Shown here: piece by piece, positions 36,601 through 45,751 of the stretch
Layout of the letters: each line of letters opens with the position of its first letter
How positions within the stretch are numbered: position 1 is the stretch's first letter
Assembly (NCBI RefSeq): GCF_016107545.1
Contig: NZ_JABASS010000001.1
Coordinates: 186,001 to 250,000, forward strand
Reading direction: 5' to 3'
Length of the DNA stretch: 64,000 nt
Source of the DNA: Psychrobacter namhaensis
Lineage (GTDB): Bacteria; Pseudomonadota; Gammaproteobacteria; Pseudomonadales; Moraxellaceae
Notes under the pieces: model-generated
Database searches by the model: none
What the model saw: the letters and a program-made list of their open reading frames with translations, nothing else
Told to the model about the DNA's origin: nothing
Program-made: the position numbers and the translations under genes

Positions 36601-38459
36601 TACTCTTGCATCCAAATAGGCTGTTCTGGTAGGTCAAACTCGTAAGTTTGGGCTGAGATGACCGATACGCCGAAGTTTTCGAGAATTGGCAGTACTTTGG
36701 ACAAGATCACAGGTTGTTCACGACCATACAGTTTTAGATGTAGCTGATTGCTCGCGTCTCCTGTCGATTGGTACAAGTGCCAAATCATCGGCTGCTCTGC
36801 TGTCAGTCCAGCCAAGCGTTTGGTGTCTTCAACGGCGGTACGGGCATCAAAACGCTCTTGATACGCCGCAGGAATATAATTTAAAAAGCGACGGTTCAAA
36901 GCGTTGGCTTGCTGCTCACCCACGTTGTCGAGCAACACTTTTTGGTAGCTATCGCTCCACGATTGCATAAGTGCAGACAGCTTGGCTTCAAGCGTGGCTG
37001 TATTAACGTCTTTTACTTGACCTGGCACCGTACGGACGTGAACATGAACACGAGCATGAGCAGATTCATTAAATTCAGTGGTAAAGCCAGATGATGTGCC
37101 GCCATAAGCTTCTTTTAGCACATTCTGTACTTTGATACGCAGTTCAGTATTGAACTTGTCGCGCGGAATATAAACCAAGCACGAGACAAAACGCTGATAG
37201 TGATCGATACGGCTGAACAGACGCAAGCTCTTTTTGTCTTGTAATTGACTAATGCCAGACACGATAGGATACAGCTCTTCAACGCTGGCTTGAAATAGAT
37301 CATCACGTGGCAAGGTATTGATGACGTGCATCAGTTTATGGTGGGCATGACCATCACGTGGTAATTCGGCCATCATCATAATCTGGTTGGCTTTTTCACG
37401 TAATAGCGGTATTTGCTGCACGGTAAGTTGATACGCTTGTGACGTCAGCAGACCAATAAATCGATATTCACCGACCAGCTTGCCGTTGTCATCAAATTTA
37501 TGAATACCCAAAAAATCCATATATACAGGACGGTGTACTGGCGATACGCGGCTTGATTTAGAGAGCATCAACACGCGCGGCTCAGTCAATAGCTGCTTTA
37601 ACACTTTAGGCAGTTGGCTAAAGCTCTCTGACAATTTATCTTCTTCAGCCCCGCGTAATAACCCAAGGCCACTATTGCCAATAGCAAATAAATCTAAATC
37701 CGCAGGTTCGCCATTGACATCCACCTCAACCGACTGGCCCCCTTCTAATCTATATTCACGGTAACCCAAGAATATAAAATGATCGTCTAATATCCAATCT
37801 AAAAACGCTTGGATCTCCTGCTGGGAGTAAAATACTTCGGGCAGCGGTTTTTTTGATAGCTCCGTTTTAATGTCGGTCAGCTGCGCACGCATCTGTTTCC
37901 AATCACCAACGACGGTATCGAGTGTCGCAATTTTGGCCAACAGCATTTGTTGTAGCGCCTCCAAGTCATCATTGTCTTGGTAAGCGATTTCACAGTGAAT
38001 CAATGAAAAATGAGAGGTGGCACTTTCATGTGCGCCTTCGATATGAGTAATGTTCCCATCATCATTACGCTCAACGCTGACAATGATGTTGTAAGTACGA
38101 TGCACATCGATGCCTTCCGCTTCAAGGCTCATCAAAATCGTATCAACTAAAAACGGTCTGTCATATGCCACAATTTGAATCACGGTGTGCGAGCTGTGAA
38201 AATGTTGTTCTTCTGCTTTTGGATTTAGCACAGACAACTGCGGCTTACTGCCATCATAGGCTTTGAGGAGCGTAAAATGATGGAGCGCCATACCTGCTAA
38301 GTCAGCATTACTGATTGTTTTTGCCGTCTCTTGGTGTAGCGGCTGGTAATAACTATGAATAAAATGGTCAAACAACGATTTGTCTTTTTGTACATAACTG
38401 GTAGCAATATCGCTTATCTGGCTGATGCGCTCTTTTGCGATACTGAGAGAGTTTGGCAT
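33606..38459 (-). CDS. gdhB: NAD-specific glutamate dehydrogenase, large (180 kDa) type
   Basis: Catabolic NAD-dependent glutamate dehydrogenase that turns glutamate into 2-oxoglutarate and ammonia. At 1617 aa it belongs to the L_180 class, also found in Pseudomonas and in Psychrobacter. The N-terminal ~700 residues hold ACT-like regulatory domains. The catalytic core near residues 800-1150 has GGLRWSDRMEDFRTEV, then the Lys-bearing PVGSKGGFIVK, and GDMSGDVFGNGML for the nucleotide-binding domain. The C-terminal ~450 residues are helical. GAAGGAC precedes the ATG. Monocistronic, divergent from purD. Confidence 0.95.
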   Translation of the reverse strand: MPNSLSIAKERISQISDIATSYVQKDKSLFDHFIHSYYQPLHQETAKTISNADLAGMALHHFTLLKAYDGSKPQLSVLNPKAEEQHFHSSHTVIQIVAYDRPFLVDTILMSLEAEGIDVHRTYNIIVSVERNDDGNITHIEGAHESATSHFSLIHCEIAYQDNDDLEALQQMLLAKIATLDTVVGDWKQMRAQLTDIKTELSKKPLPEVFYSQQEIQAFLDWILDDHFIFLGYREYRLEGGQSVEVDVNGEPADLDLFAIGNSGLGLLRGAEEDKLSESFSQLPKVLKQLLTEPRVLMLSKSSRVSPVHRPVYMDFLGIHKFDDNGKLVGEYRFIGLLTSQAYQLTVQQIPLLREKANQIMMMAELPRDGHAHHKLMHVINTLPRDDLFQASVEELYPIVSGISQLQDKKSLRLFSRIDHYQRFVSCLVYIPRDKFNTELRIKVQNVLKEAYGGTSSGFTTEFNESAHARVHVHVRTVPGQVKDVNTATLEAKLSALMQSWSDSYQKVLLDNVGEQQANALNRRFLNYIPAAYQERFDARTAVEDTKRLAGLTAEQPMIWHLYQSTGDASNQLHLKLYGREQPVILSKVLPILENFGVSVISAQTYEFDLPEQPIWMQEYELTLEHVDTVNMQVVRGQFEDSLKQIWAGQVESDSFNELVLTTNLDTYDVVVLRALSRYMMQAKAPFSSTYIQQTVVKNSDISVALGRLFDARMNPKHSEDERTEKTAQIYEQITAALADVDSLDEDRILRWYLDLINAMVRTNFYQTDSNGRRKDRLSFKFLAADIPNLPLPKPMFEIFVYSPRVEAVHLRGGKVARGGLRWSDRMEDFRTEVLGLVKAQMVKNAVIVPVGSKGGFIVKNKTMADGREAFQAEGIACYQTFLRGMLDITDNIVDGNIVPPANTVRHDEDDPYLVVAADKGTATFSDIANALAAEYNFWLDDAFASGGSVGYDHKAMGITARGGWESVKRHFRMRGMDIQNRDDFTVVGIGDMSGDVFGNGMLLSNHIKLVAAFNHLHIFIDPNPDTATSYAERARLFELPRSSWADYEASLISQGGGIFSRQDKTIPISAEMKALFDINEDSLAPNDLISALLRAPVDLIWNGGIGTYVKSVNETHADVGDRANDALRVDGNELRAAVVGEGGNLGFTQQGRIEYAQKGGRIYTDAIDNSGGVNCSDHEVNIKILLGKVVEQGDMTLKQRNELLESMTDTVAELVLRQNYLQPQAIELSQLLASANLSEHQRFIQMLESEGRLDRAIEYLPSDEEIVKRQKVDTGLTNPELAVVMAYGKMWVYDNLLLSDLPDDPYFINELRKYFPDELASRFFDEMTEHRLHREIISTYLTNSVVNRLGIEALFRLFEETDQSLATIIRGYAISRDVFNVSKAWKTLEALDNQVDAKLLLTLELRLRDALERGIVWFINAFGQDLQVTDMIGRFSNSVEKLTKAGGFIEQQFAQYLQEDTTSLMDKALSNTDAALFAMLPYHVDALDAAILAEQYERPVDEIATLYFEAYQVLQLDWMMENIASLPQQDYWDRRARHALVNELSRSLRLLMDAVLSKPDAKQAFSEWRSRHLDQLASVESEMHKLDELHSNDENSQVSLSTLSVLMSELSGLVTK

Positions 38460-38918
38460 GTCCTTCGTCCTTTTTTACAGGTTTGGTTTATCATGTATTT
38501 ATTTGATTTTATTAATCTGTATTATCTGCTAATACCGCATGAATGTGTTTCATACTATTGATGCGGGAAAGCAATCAATCCATTTACGTAAATTATTCTA
38601 TTTTTTTTTGCTTTTTGAAGTTTTTCTCCTTATTTTACTCTTATATTTTAAGAATATTTAGCAATCAGGATTTAATACCATTAATCTAGTGAAGTTTAAC
38701 GCACCTAAGGCGCGAGCTAAAGCGTACAACATCATTTCATGAATCAGCAACATGCCGATAACATTTACTAATGAGACAGGCATTTAGCTTGACAGGTTAT
38801 TAACTGCTGGCGGGTGGATACTCATGGCAATCGTCATGAATTTTTTGTTAGAATACGCGGGTGCATTTAAGAGTGTGTGACTTACTTACTATTAACTTTA
38901 ACGCTAAGGGCAAGACGT
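38460..38918. other. Divergent gdhB/purD intergenic region
   Basis: AT-rich, about 460 bases with no gene. It contains the purD promoter candidate near 38850. No operator was recognised. Confidence 0.4.
38846..38854 (+). promoter_or_regulatory. Candidate extended -10 promoter of purD
   Basis: TGTTAGAAT (extended -10 with TAGAAT at 38849-38854), about 65 bases before the start codon. No good -35. Confidence 0.35.
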
Positions 38919-40250
38919 ATGATGAATATTTTGGTGATTGGTTCAGGTGGTCGTGAACATGCACTAGCATGGCAGTGTGCAAAAGATGACCATGTAAAAA
39001 ATGTCTACGTTGCGCCGGGTAATGCTGGTACTGCCCTTGAACCTAAATGCCAAAACATTGTGTTAGCGTCTAGCCAAGATAACGCCAATGAACATAGTGC
39101 GGTTATCGAATTTTGTCAAAACAATGCCATTGATATGGTCATCGTGGGCCCAGAAGCGCCTTTAGTCACGGGTATTGTCGATGCTTGCCGTGACGCTGGT
39201 ATTAAAGTGTGGGGGCCAACGGCGTATTGTGCTCAGTTAGAAGGCTCAAAGACCTTTGCCAAAGAATTTATGGCACAAAACAACATTCCAACGGCGGCTT
39301 ACCAGGGGTTTACGGATGCGGCGGCGGCCAAAGCGTATATCGATGAGCAAGGCGCCCCAATCGTTATCAAGGCAGATGGGCTTGCGGCGGGTAAAGGCGT
39401 CATCGTTGCAGAGACTGTCGAACAAGCGTATGACGCAATCGATGATATGCTTGCGGATAACAAATTTGGTGATGCTGGCAGCCGTGTGGTTATCGAGCAG
39501 TTCTTACAGGGGGAGGAAGCGAGCTTCATCTGTATGATTGATGGTGAAAATATCTTACCCATGGCGACCAGTCAAGATCACAAACGTGCCTTCGAAGGGG
39601 ATACAGGACCGAACACGGGCGGTATGGGAGCCTACTCTCCTGCACCAGTCGTGACGCAAGAGGTTCATAACAAAGTAATGACACAAGTGATCCAGCCAGT
39701 GGTTGATGCGATGAAAGCGTCAGGTCACCCTTATACGGGATTTTTATATGCAGGTTTGATGATTGATCAGGCAGGTGATCCGTATGTTATTGAATTTAAC
39801 TGCCGCTTTGGTGACCCAGAGACACAGCCTATTTTGATGCGTTTGCAGTCATCGATGGTAGATTTGGTCGCCCAAGGGCTGGCAGGTCAATTGCCTAGTA
39901 ATGCCAAATGGGATACGCGCCCTGCTCTTGGTATCGTCGTGGCCTCAAAGGGTTATCCAGAAACCTCATCAAAAGGTGATGTCATTGCTGGCTTGCCAGA
40001 ACTTGATGCCAGTCACGCCAACGCTGTTAAAGTATTTCATGCTGGCACCGCATTTTCTGATAGTAGCGCCGTAGATAATAAGCAGGAAGTAGTCACTAAT
40101 GGTGGACGGGTGTTATGCGTGACGGCCCTAGCAGACAATATTTCTGATGCTCAACAAGCCGCACTAGCCGTCACAGGAGCAATCAGTTTTGATGGTGCGC
40201 AGTATCGTCGTGATATCGGACATCATGCCATTGCTCGTGAAAATGCTTAA
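38919..40250 (+). CDS. purD: Phosphoribosylamine-glycine ligase
   Basis: Second step of de novo purine synthesis: phosphoribosylamine, glycine and ATP give glycinamide ribotide. ATP-grasp enzyme of about 443 aa. N-terminal MNILVIGSGGREHALAW, then GPEAPLVTGIVD, the ATP-grasp core KADGLAAGKGVIVAE and EEASF, GAYSPAP, and EFNCRFGDPETQ for metal and ligand binding. The start is ATG 38919 or 38922, with AAGGG about 8 bases upstream; the open frame back to a GTG at 38877 adds 14 residues not typical of PurD. purH is not adjacent. Confidence 0.95.
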   Translation: MMNILVIGSGGREHALAWQCAKDDHVKNVYVAPGNAGTALEPKCQNIVLASSQDNANEHSAVIEFCQNNAIDMVIVGPEAPLVTGIVDACRDAGIKVWGPTAYCAQLEGSKTFAKEFMAQNNIPTAAYQGFTDAAAAKAYIDEQGAPIVIKADGLAAGKGVIVAETVEQAYDAIDDMLADNKFGDAGSRVVIEQFLQGEEASFICMIDGENILPMATSQDHKRAFEGDTGPNTGGMGAYSPAPVVTQEVHNKVMTQVIQPVVDAMKASGHPYTGFLYAGLMIDQAGDPYVIEFNCRFGDPETQPILMRLQSSMVDLVAQGLAGQLPSNAKWDTRPALGIVVASKGYPETSSKGDVIAGLPELDASHANAVKVFHAGTAFSDSSAVDNKQEVVTNGGRVLCVTALADNISDAQQAALAVTGAISFDGAQYRRDIGHHAIARENA

Positions 40251-40670
40251 CAAACTGTGATTCATTAAGCGGTTAGTGTGCTTCAACTGTGTTGCTAAAT
40301 AATTCTTACCTTATGGTGTTTGACCTAGCTTGATGCTAGGTCTTATTTTTTGATGACGCTTTTTAGGTCATTTCATGTACCACCAATCTTCTGACTGCTG
40401 CCTTTTTTCACAACCCCTACAGATATTTATACATAACATAGTTGCCTCATTCGTGTGAGCGTCCAAGCACCTATCAACGGTAAAGATTAACAATTGTATA
40501 TTTAATATCTAGCAATACTTAAATGCATACCATGGCTTACAAAGTAACTGCTATCAGCCAGCTTAGGCTCATCAACCAAATGGGCTTTATATGGTACAAT
40601 TTTGTACTTGTACATCGCATCTCCCTTGTATTGTAGGTTTCGAACCCGCAAATCAATAGCAACTGGATGA
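40251..40670. other. Intergenic region purD to the ABC1 kinase gene
   Basis: Besides the purD terminator I see no gene or clear regulatory site. The stretch 40,380-40,660 is presumed promoter for the downstream kinase gene. Confidence 0.4.
40322..40351 (+). terminator. Terminator after purD
   Basis: Stem GACCTAGC/GCTAGGTC with a 5-nt loop and a following T-rich tract. Confidence 0.85.
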
Positions 40671-42077
40671 ATGATTATATTTATGGCAAATGATACGTCT
40701 AAACCTTCTAGCAACAAGCAGTCAATTGATAATTTAAAAACCTCAGGATTTGAGCGTCGAATGTCGATTGCCAAAACCTCCCTGAATATTGGTCGTCGTT
40801 GGGCGGGTAATAGTGTGTCTGGTATGTTCTTGAATAAAGAGGCACGTACCGCGCGTAATCAGGCATTTATGGAAGCACAGGCTAATTATCTTGCATCAGA
40901 GCTTGGTAAGTTGAAAGGTTCAGTCGTTAAGATTGGCCAAATGCTGGCGATTTATGGCGAACACATCTTGCCACCTGAAATCACACGTGCTCTGCAAACG
41001 CTAAATGATGACACAGCGACATTATCATGGCCGACAATTGAGTTAACGTTACGCGAGTTGTTGGGTGAAAAGTTAAATGAGTTGGATGTTGACCCTACCC
41101 CTATTGGAACCGCCTCCCTTGCCCAAGTTCATCGTGCCACAGTCATTGCAACTGGCGAACAAGTCGTATTAAAGATTCAATATCCAGGTGTCGCAGATGC
41201 TATTAACTCGGATCTTGCGCTGTTTAAACAGTTGTTAAAAGTCAGCAACATCGTTCCACAAACCCGTTCGCTTGATGCTTGGTTCGAAGAGATACGTGAC
41301 TTACTCCATCATGAAGTCGACTACGAAGCAGAAGCGATGACCACAGAGCGCTTTTATGACCGTTTGAGTCATGATCCTCGTTATGTGGTTCCTAAGATTA
41401 ATCGTACTTATTCAAAAAAACGCTTACTATGTATGTCTTATGAACCAGGCATTACGGTGGTCTCTGAAGCGCTGCAACTATTGCCTCATGAACGTCGTAA
41501 TGCGATCGGTCAAGCTGCCATTGAAGTCATGATGAAAGAAATTTTCGTTTGGGGTGAGATGCAAACGGATCCAAATTTTGGTAACTATCTGGTTCGTGTT
41601 AGTGACAGTGATGATGATATTGACAAGTTAGTGTTGTTAGATTTTGGTGCTATCCGTGAGTTTGATAATCATTTATTAACCATCGCTCATGGTTTACTAA
41701 AGGCGGGCTACCGTCATGACCATCAAGCCATGAAGCTTGCAATGAGAGGCTATGACTTTTTTGATAGTATGAGTGAAAAAGTCCGCTCTGACATTGCTTC
41801 GTTATTTTTGTTAGCCACTGAACCCTTTAGTGATCCTGCAACAAACTCAAATATTCCTGCTGATTGTTTGGATAAAAATAATCGCTATATTTGGGCAAAT
41901 AGTAAATTGCATTCACGCCTTTCCTCTGCGGCAACTCGAGCGATGCAATCTTTTGAGTTTAATCTTCCGCCAAAAGAGTTTATGTTTATCAGCCGTAAGT
42001 TTATCGGTGCATATACTTTTTTGACGGTATTAGATGCATATACTGATTCTAATAAGTTGGTAAAACCTTATTTGTAG
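40671..42077 (+). CDS. ABC1/ADCK (UbiB-like) atypical kinase family protein
   Basis: Protein kinase-like fold family linked to ubiquinone/lipid metabolism, 468 aa. Diagnostic features are the N-terminal KxGQ motif (VVKIGQMLAIYGE, near residue 88), an Ala-rich nucleotide loop region (PIGTASLAQVHRA), the VAIK-like VVLKIQYPG, a catalytic-loop equivalent TDPNFGNYLV, and LLDFGAIREF as the DFG metal motif. It has no C-terminal membrane anchor typical of UbiB, so it is probably a soluble paralogue. ATG 40671 and 40683 are both possible. Solitary gene followed by a terminator. Confidence 0.88.
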   Translation: MIIFMANDTSKPSSNKQSIDNLKTSGFERRMSIAKTSLNIGRRWAGNSVSGMFLNKEARTARNQAFMEAQANYLASELGKLKGSVVKIGQMLAIYGEHILPPEITRALQTLNDDTATLSWPTIELTLRELLGEKLNELDVDPTPIGTASLAQVHRATVIATGEQVVLKIQYPGVADAINSDLALFKQLLKVSNIVPQTRSLDAWFEEIRDLLHHEVDYEAEAMTTERFYDRLSHDPRYVVPKINRTYSKKRLLCMSYEPGITVVSEALQLLPHERRNAIGQAAIEVMMKEIFVWGEMQTDPNFGNYLVRVSDSDDDIDKLVLLDFGAIREFDNHLLTIAHGLLKAGYRHDHQAMKLAMRGYDFFDSMSEKVRSDIASLFLLATEPFSDPATNSNIPADCLDKNNRYIWANSKLHSRLSSAATRAMQSFEFNLPPKEFMFISRKFIGAYTFLTVLDAYTDSNKLVKPYL

Positions 42078-42099
42078 TGATGTTTGCCGCGCGATTTTT

Positions 42100-42130
42100 G
42101 ACCGCCTTTTAGGGGCGGTTTTATTTTTTA
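42100..42130 (+). terminator. Terminator after the ABC1 kinase gene
   Basis: Short stem ACCGCC/GGCGGT with a following T-run, 23 bases past the stop. Confidence 0.7.
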
Positions 42131-42221
42131 TTAAATTTTTTACTTAGGCTATTTTATATTTATAGAAATCTTATGTGGCTTTATTTTTAGTTGTAAACGC
42201 TACTTAGGCTATTTTTGTAAC

Positions 42222-42884
42222 TTACAATACAGTCTGCCAGTCATCAAATCTCGTTTTATAACCTTCTGGCTTATGCATGTTAAGCTCCCAGCATGCTTCT
42301 TCACGCGCCAAATACTTCACTTCAAAATGCGTCCGCTGGCTATCGTCTGGCACTCGCTGCCGCGTATTTGGTAACCCCCATACTTTAGTTGCTTGCTGCT
42401 CAGCATTGTCCATATACGCTTCAATATTGGTTACTAGTGTCACTTCACCGTCTACTTGTAAGCGTGACAATAAGAACTCAAAAAAAGGCATATTTAACCA
42501 CTGTTGATTCGGGTTTTGCTGTTCAGGGTTGGGATAAAGGATAAAAATTTTAGCCACACTGCTAGGCGCGATAGCATGAACAATCCATGCAATTGCATCA
42601 GCATGAATGGCATCTAGATTGGATGAATTTTGCCGTGTAGCCAATTTTGAGAAAGCCTCAAACTTATTACGCGTACGCTCAATAGCAATCAGATGTTTAT
42701 CAGGATTTTGTAATGCAAAACCAAGAGCATGCTTGCCCTTCCCTGCTCCAATCTCTAACACCAAAGGCACATTGTCTTTATGTTTACCGATGATACTTGG
42801 CATGATAAAGTCACGCGGTGCCGAGAGCTTCTCTGGTTGAAATGCACGCTTTTGCTGGTGCGTAATCTCGTGATTGTCTGTCAT
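42222..42884 (-). CDS. Divergent TrmB-like SAM-dependent methyltransferase
   Basis: Class I methyltransferase of 220 aa resembling tRNA (guanine-N7)-methyltransferase TrmB. It has the SAM-binding LEIGAGKGKHALGFAL (near residue 43) and HLIAIERTRNKFEAF. The catalytic/tRNA-binding motif of TrmB (FPDPW followed by basic residues) is replaced by ILYPNPEQQNPNQQWLNM, lacking the basic patch. It may therefore be a paralogue with another substrate, or a tRNA methyltransferase of altered mode. AAGGA lies 6 bases before the ATG. Divergent from yacG. Confidence 0.75.
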   Translation of the reverse strand: MTDNHEITHQQKRAFQPEKLSAPRDFIMPSIIGKHKDNVPLVLEIGAGKGKHALGFALQNPDKHLIAIERTRNKFEAFSKLATRQNSSNLDAIHADAIAWIVHAIAPSSVAKIFILYPNPEQQNPNQQWLNMPFFEFLLSRLQVDGEVTLVTNIEAYMDNAEQQATKVWGLPNTRQRVPDDSQRTHFEVKYLAREEACWELNMHKPEGYKTRFDDWQTVL

Positions 42885-43084
42885 CTACTGTCCTTAAAGT
42901 TTTTGTCTTTTGCCATTATTCAGCCCCATGCTATTATATAGTCAATCCACCTCAATAGTAATATAGCGATCGCGGCTACCCTGTTATCTATCGTCATTTA
43001 GACAAGGATGGACAAGCCATACCAACGCTATTCGCTGGTCACACCAATTGTTCAAGCAACCTTAAGGATACGCTCACCCCTATT

Positions 43085-43276
43085 ATGACTGACTCTACCC
43101 CCAATACCTCACCCAAAACCTATCCTTGTCCACGTTGCGGCACTCAGACGGCATGGCAGGACAATAAATATAAACCATTCTGTAGTAGTCAATGCAAACT
43201 GATTGACTTAGGCGCGTGGGCAAATGAAGACTACACGTTACCTGCTGAGACCACCCCCTTCTCTGACGAACTATAA
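43085..43276 (+). CDS. yacG: DNA gyrase inhibitor YacG
   Basis: Small zinc protein of 63 aa that binds GyrB and blocks DNA binding by gyrase in E. coli. The zinc site is YPCPRCG (first Cys pair near residues 14-17) and [14 protein letters not shown] (second pair near 33-37), the diagnostic YacG arrangement, followed by the acidic [11 protein letters not shown] tail. First gene of a small operon with argD, 40 bases downstream. Weak ribosome site. Confidence 0.93.
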   Translation: MTDSTPNTSPKTYPCPRCGTQTAWQDNKYKPFCSSQCKLIDLGAWANEDYTLPAETTPFSDEL

Positions 43277-43316
43277 CCCATACTTTTAATTGATCTATCA
43301 CACCAAGGATATTTAT

Positions 43317-44498
43317 ATGCCTGCTACTTACCTGATGCCTACTTATAACCGTCAACCAATCAGCTTTACACGTGGTTCAGGCAGTTGGTTGTATACTAAA
43401 GATAATACCCCTTATTTAGATGCGTTGACTGGTATTGCGGTGTGCGGATTGGGGCATTGCCATCCACAGGTAACCGACGCCATTCAGCAGCAAGCAGCCA
43501 CCTTGGTACATACGAGTAATCTATTCGGTATCGATTGGCAAGAGCGGGCTGGAGAAACGCTTTGTACTGCCGCCCAAATGGACAGCGTTTTTTTTGCCAA
43601 CAGTGGGGCTGAAGCAAACGAAGCGGCGTTAAAGCTTGCACGTCTATACGCGCATCAGCAAGGCTTTAAACGTCCCAAGGTGATCGTTATGGAGCAATCA
43701 TTCCACGGTCGTACGTTGTTGTCTTTGTCAGCCACTGCCAATCCAAAAGCGCGTGAAGGGTTTTACACGTTGGATGCAGATTTTATCCGCGTACCGTTTG
43801 GCGATGTCGCAGCGATTAAACAAGCCGCGCAAGAGCATGATGATATTTGCGCGGTCTTTGTGGAGCCTATTCAAGGGGAAGGCGGTCTTAATACCGCTGC
43901 CAATGGTTTTACGTATCTTGAAGAGCTACAAGCAGAATGTGAGGCTCACAATTGGCTGTTTATGCTTGATGAGGTGCAGACAGGTAATGGACGTACGGGT
44001 AAATACTTCGCGTATCAGCATAGTAACGCTCGGCCTGACATACTGACAACGGCTAAAGGGTTGGGTAACGGCTTTCCAGTTGGTGCTTGTATGGTACGAG
44101 GCCGCGCCAATGGCTTATTTGGAGCGGGCAGCCATGGTTCTACTTATGGTGGTACGCCACTGGCAAGTCGTGTGGTACATAGTGTCTATGAAGTGCTAGC
44201 AAACAGTGACATTATGGATAATGCCATCCGCGAAGGATTATTCATTCGAGAGACTATCGTTGATGCATTAGGACAATACGGGGTTAGTAGCCGCGGCGCT
44301 GGGATGATGATTGGTATCTCATTACCTGAAAACATGGACTGTAGTCAGCTGGTTGATCGTGCGCGTGATGAACAAAAAATGATCATTAACGTCACTGGTG
44401 GTCATGTTGTGCGCTTACTACCGCCGCTTAATATGAACCGTGATGAGAGCACACAGGTGGCTGAGCGTTTAATTGATTTATTAAAGCCATCTTTTTAA
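43317..44498 (+). CDS. argD: Acetylornithine/succinylornithine aminotransferase ArgD (class III)
   Basis: PLP-dependent class III aminotransferase of about 393 aa, fourth step of arginine synthesis: N-acetylglutamate semialdehyde to N-acetylornithine. Motifs: GIAVCGLGHCHP, FFANSGAEANEAALKLAR, EQSFHGRTLLSLSAT, VEPIQGEGG, MLDEVQTGNGRTGK, the PLP-binding Lys in TTAKGLGNGFPVGACM (about residue 247), and GSHGSTYGGTPLAS. ATG 43317 is chosen because AAGGA lies 7 bases upstream and homology begins there. Possible use of succinylornithine or lysine-pathway substrates is not excluded. Confidence 0.92.
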   Translation: MPATYLMPTYNRQPISFTRGSGSWLYTKDNTPYLDALTGIAVCGLGHCHPQVTDAIQQQAATLVHTSNLFGIDWQERAGETLCTAAQMDSVFFANSGAEANEAALKLARLYAHQQGFKRPKVIVMEQSFHGRTLLSLSATANPKAREGFYTLDADFIRVPFGDVAAIKQAAQEHDDICAVFVEPIQGEGGLNTAANGFTYLEELQAECEAHNWLFMLDEVQTGNGRTGKYFAYQHSNARPDILTTAKGLGNGFPVGACMVRGRANGLFGAGSHGSTYGGTPLASRVVHSVYEVLANSDIMDNAIREGLFIRETIVDALGQYGVSSRGAGMMIGISLPENMDCSQLVDRARDEQKMIINVTGGHVVRLLPPLNMNRDESTQVAERLIDLLKPSF

Positions 44499-44531
44499 AG
44501 CGATTTTTGACGTCTGTCACCTCTTAATGTT

Positions 44532-44570
44532 AAAAAAGCCTATAGATTTGCATGATCTATAGGCTTTTTA
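44532..44570. terminator. Bidirectional terminator between argD and lysR
   Basis: Stem GCCTATAGAT/ATCTATAGGC with a 7-nt loop between an A-run and a T-run. Confidence 0.92.
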
Positions 44571-44617
44571 CTTATTGCTAATTACAACAAGCGATAAGTG
44601 TGTAGTGTGATCAGCGC

Positions 44618-45517
44618 TTAATTAGCATGAAAGTACTTTTTTAATACTTCTAAGCAGCGCGTAATTTTAGCCGGCTGCTGTTCGCGATTTAAAGTAACCG
44701 CATATAATACAAAACTTGGCAGCTGATAACCCGTCAATACCTCAACCAGTTCTCCGTTTTCAAGCTCTTTTTTGATATCCATCTCCATCATTCTCACCAA
44801 ACCGTGACCTTCTTTGGCCAATGTGGTTGCCATAAAAACGTTATTGGTATAAATGCGTGAGTTCATTTTGGTGCGTGTTTTTTTACCAGTTTCTGTTTGA
44901 ATCAGATCAATCTGGTTGGCGTCTTTCATGATTTCAATACAAATCAGCTGATGATCGGCCAAATCTTTAGGTGTTTGCAGTTTGGTATGCTGGCGTAGAT
45001 ATTGGGGTGAGGCGACAAGCATTTGACGTACATCTGTCAATGGGTGACTGCTTAAGCTAGAATCATTGATCGTTGGGCTCATCCGAATCGCAATATCAAT
45101 ACGCTCATCAATCATATCGATATAATGATTGTCTGCCAGATAGGTGATACTGAGGTCATCATGGGCAGCCATCCACGTAGATAGCGCGGGTAAAATGTGG
45201 TTGACGCCAAGCTCAGGAGTGGTCGCTACACGTAGACTACCAGCCAGCTCATCACGTAGCTGATTGACTTTAATTCGACCCTGCTCGGCCGCACTGACCA
45301 CATCTTTTGCAGCCTCATAAAAACTTTCACCAGCTTCTGTTAAGCTCAGCTTACGAGTTGAGCGATGCAACAGCACCACGCCAAGCTCATTTTCTAATGA
45401 GCGGATTTGCTGACTGACTGCACTGGTTGTAATGCCAAGCTCACGAGCGGAGCCACTGAAAGAACCATGTCCAACCACACTGGCGAACACGGCCATACCG
45501 CGTAAATTATCCAACAT
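44618..45517 (-). CDS. LysR-family transcriptional regulator
   Basis: LysR-type regulator of about 299 aa. The N-terminal winged helix begins MLDNLRGMAVFASVVGHGSF, with helix-turn-helix SARELGITTSAVSQQIRSLE and the wing LLHRSTRKLSLTEAGE. The C-terminal ~200 residues are the co-inducer-binding domain. It resembles the group whose members control divergently placed membrane or efflux genes, but no divergent partner lies next to it here: dnaX is upstream on the same strand. ATG 45517 (GGTGAG 5 bases upstream) is preferred to 45541. The target is unknown. Confidence 0.88.
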   Translation of the reverse strand: MLDNLRGMAVFASVVGHGSFSGSARELGITTSAVSQQIRSLENELGVVLLHRSTRKLSLTEAGESFYEAAKDVVSAAEQGRIKVNQLRDELAGSLRVATTPELGVNHILPALSTWMAAHDDLSITYLADNHYIDMIDERIDIAIRMSPTINDSSLSSHPLTDVRQMLVASPQYLRQHTKLQTPKDLADHQLICIEIMKDANQIDLIQTETGKKTRTKMNSRIYTNNVFMATTLAKEGHGLVRMMEMDIKKELENGELVEVLTGYQLPSFVLYAVTLNREQQPAKITRCLEVLKKYFHAN

Positions 45518-45645
45518 ATTCTCACCTAAGCTGCATTTCAATTTTTAATATAACTTAACCATTATAACGGACTTTAAATTGTCTTACAGTTACTAAATAC
45601 GCGACTTTTCTTTAAGTAAGTTTATTTAATAATCCATAAAACTAA

Positions 45646-45683
45646 AAATATCAAGACGATACCGTAACATCGTCTTGATATTT
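45646..45683 (-). terminator. Terminator after dnaX
   Basis: A 14-bp perfect stem AATATCAAGACGAT/ATCGTCTTGATATT with an 8-nt loop; T-rich on the minus strand beyond, about 70 bases past the dnaX stop. Confidence 0.88.
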
Positions 45684-45751
45684 TATATAAAAATTTTGAT
45701 TGGGAACTATATAGGCTTTCTAGTAAATTTAACAACAAATTTTTTGACTGC

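Noticed and set aside
43085-44498. yacG-argD as a functional operon
   Set aside because: Close spacing suggests co-transcription only; there is no known link between gyrase inhibition and arginine synthesis.
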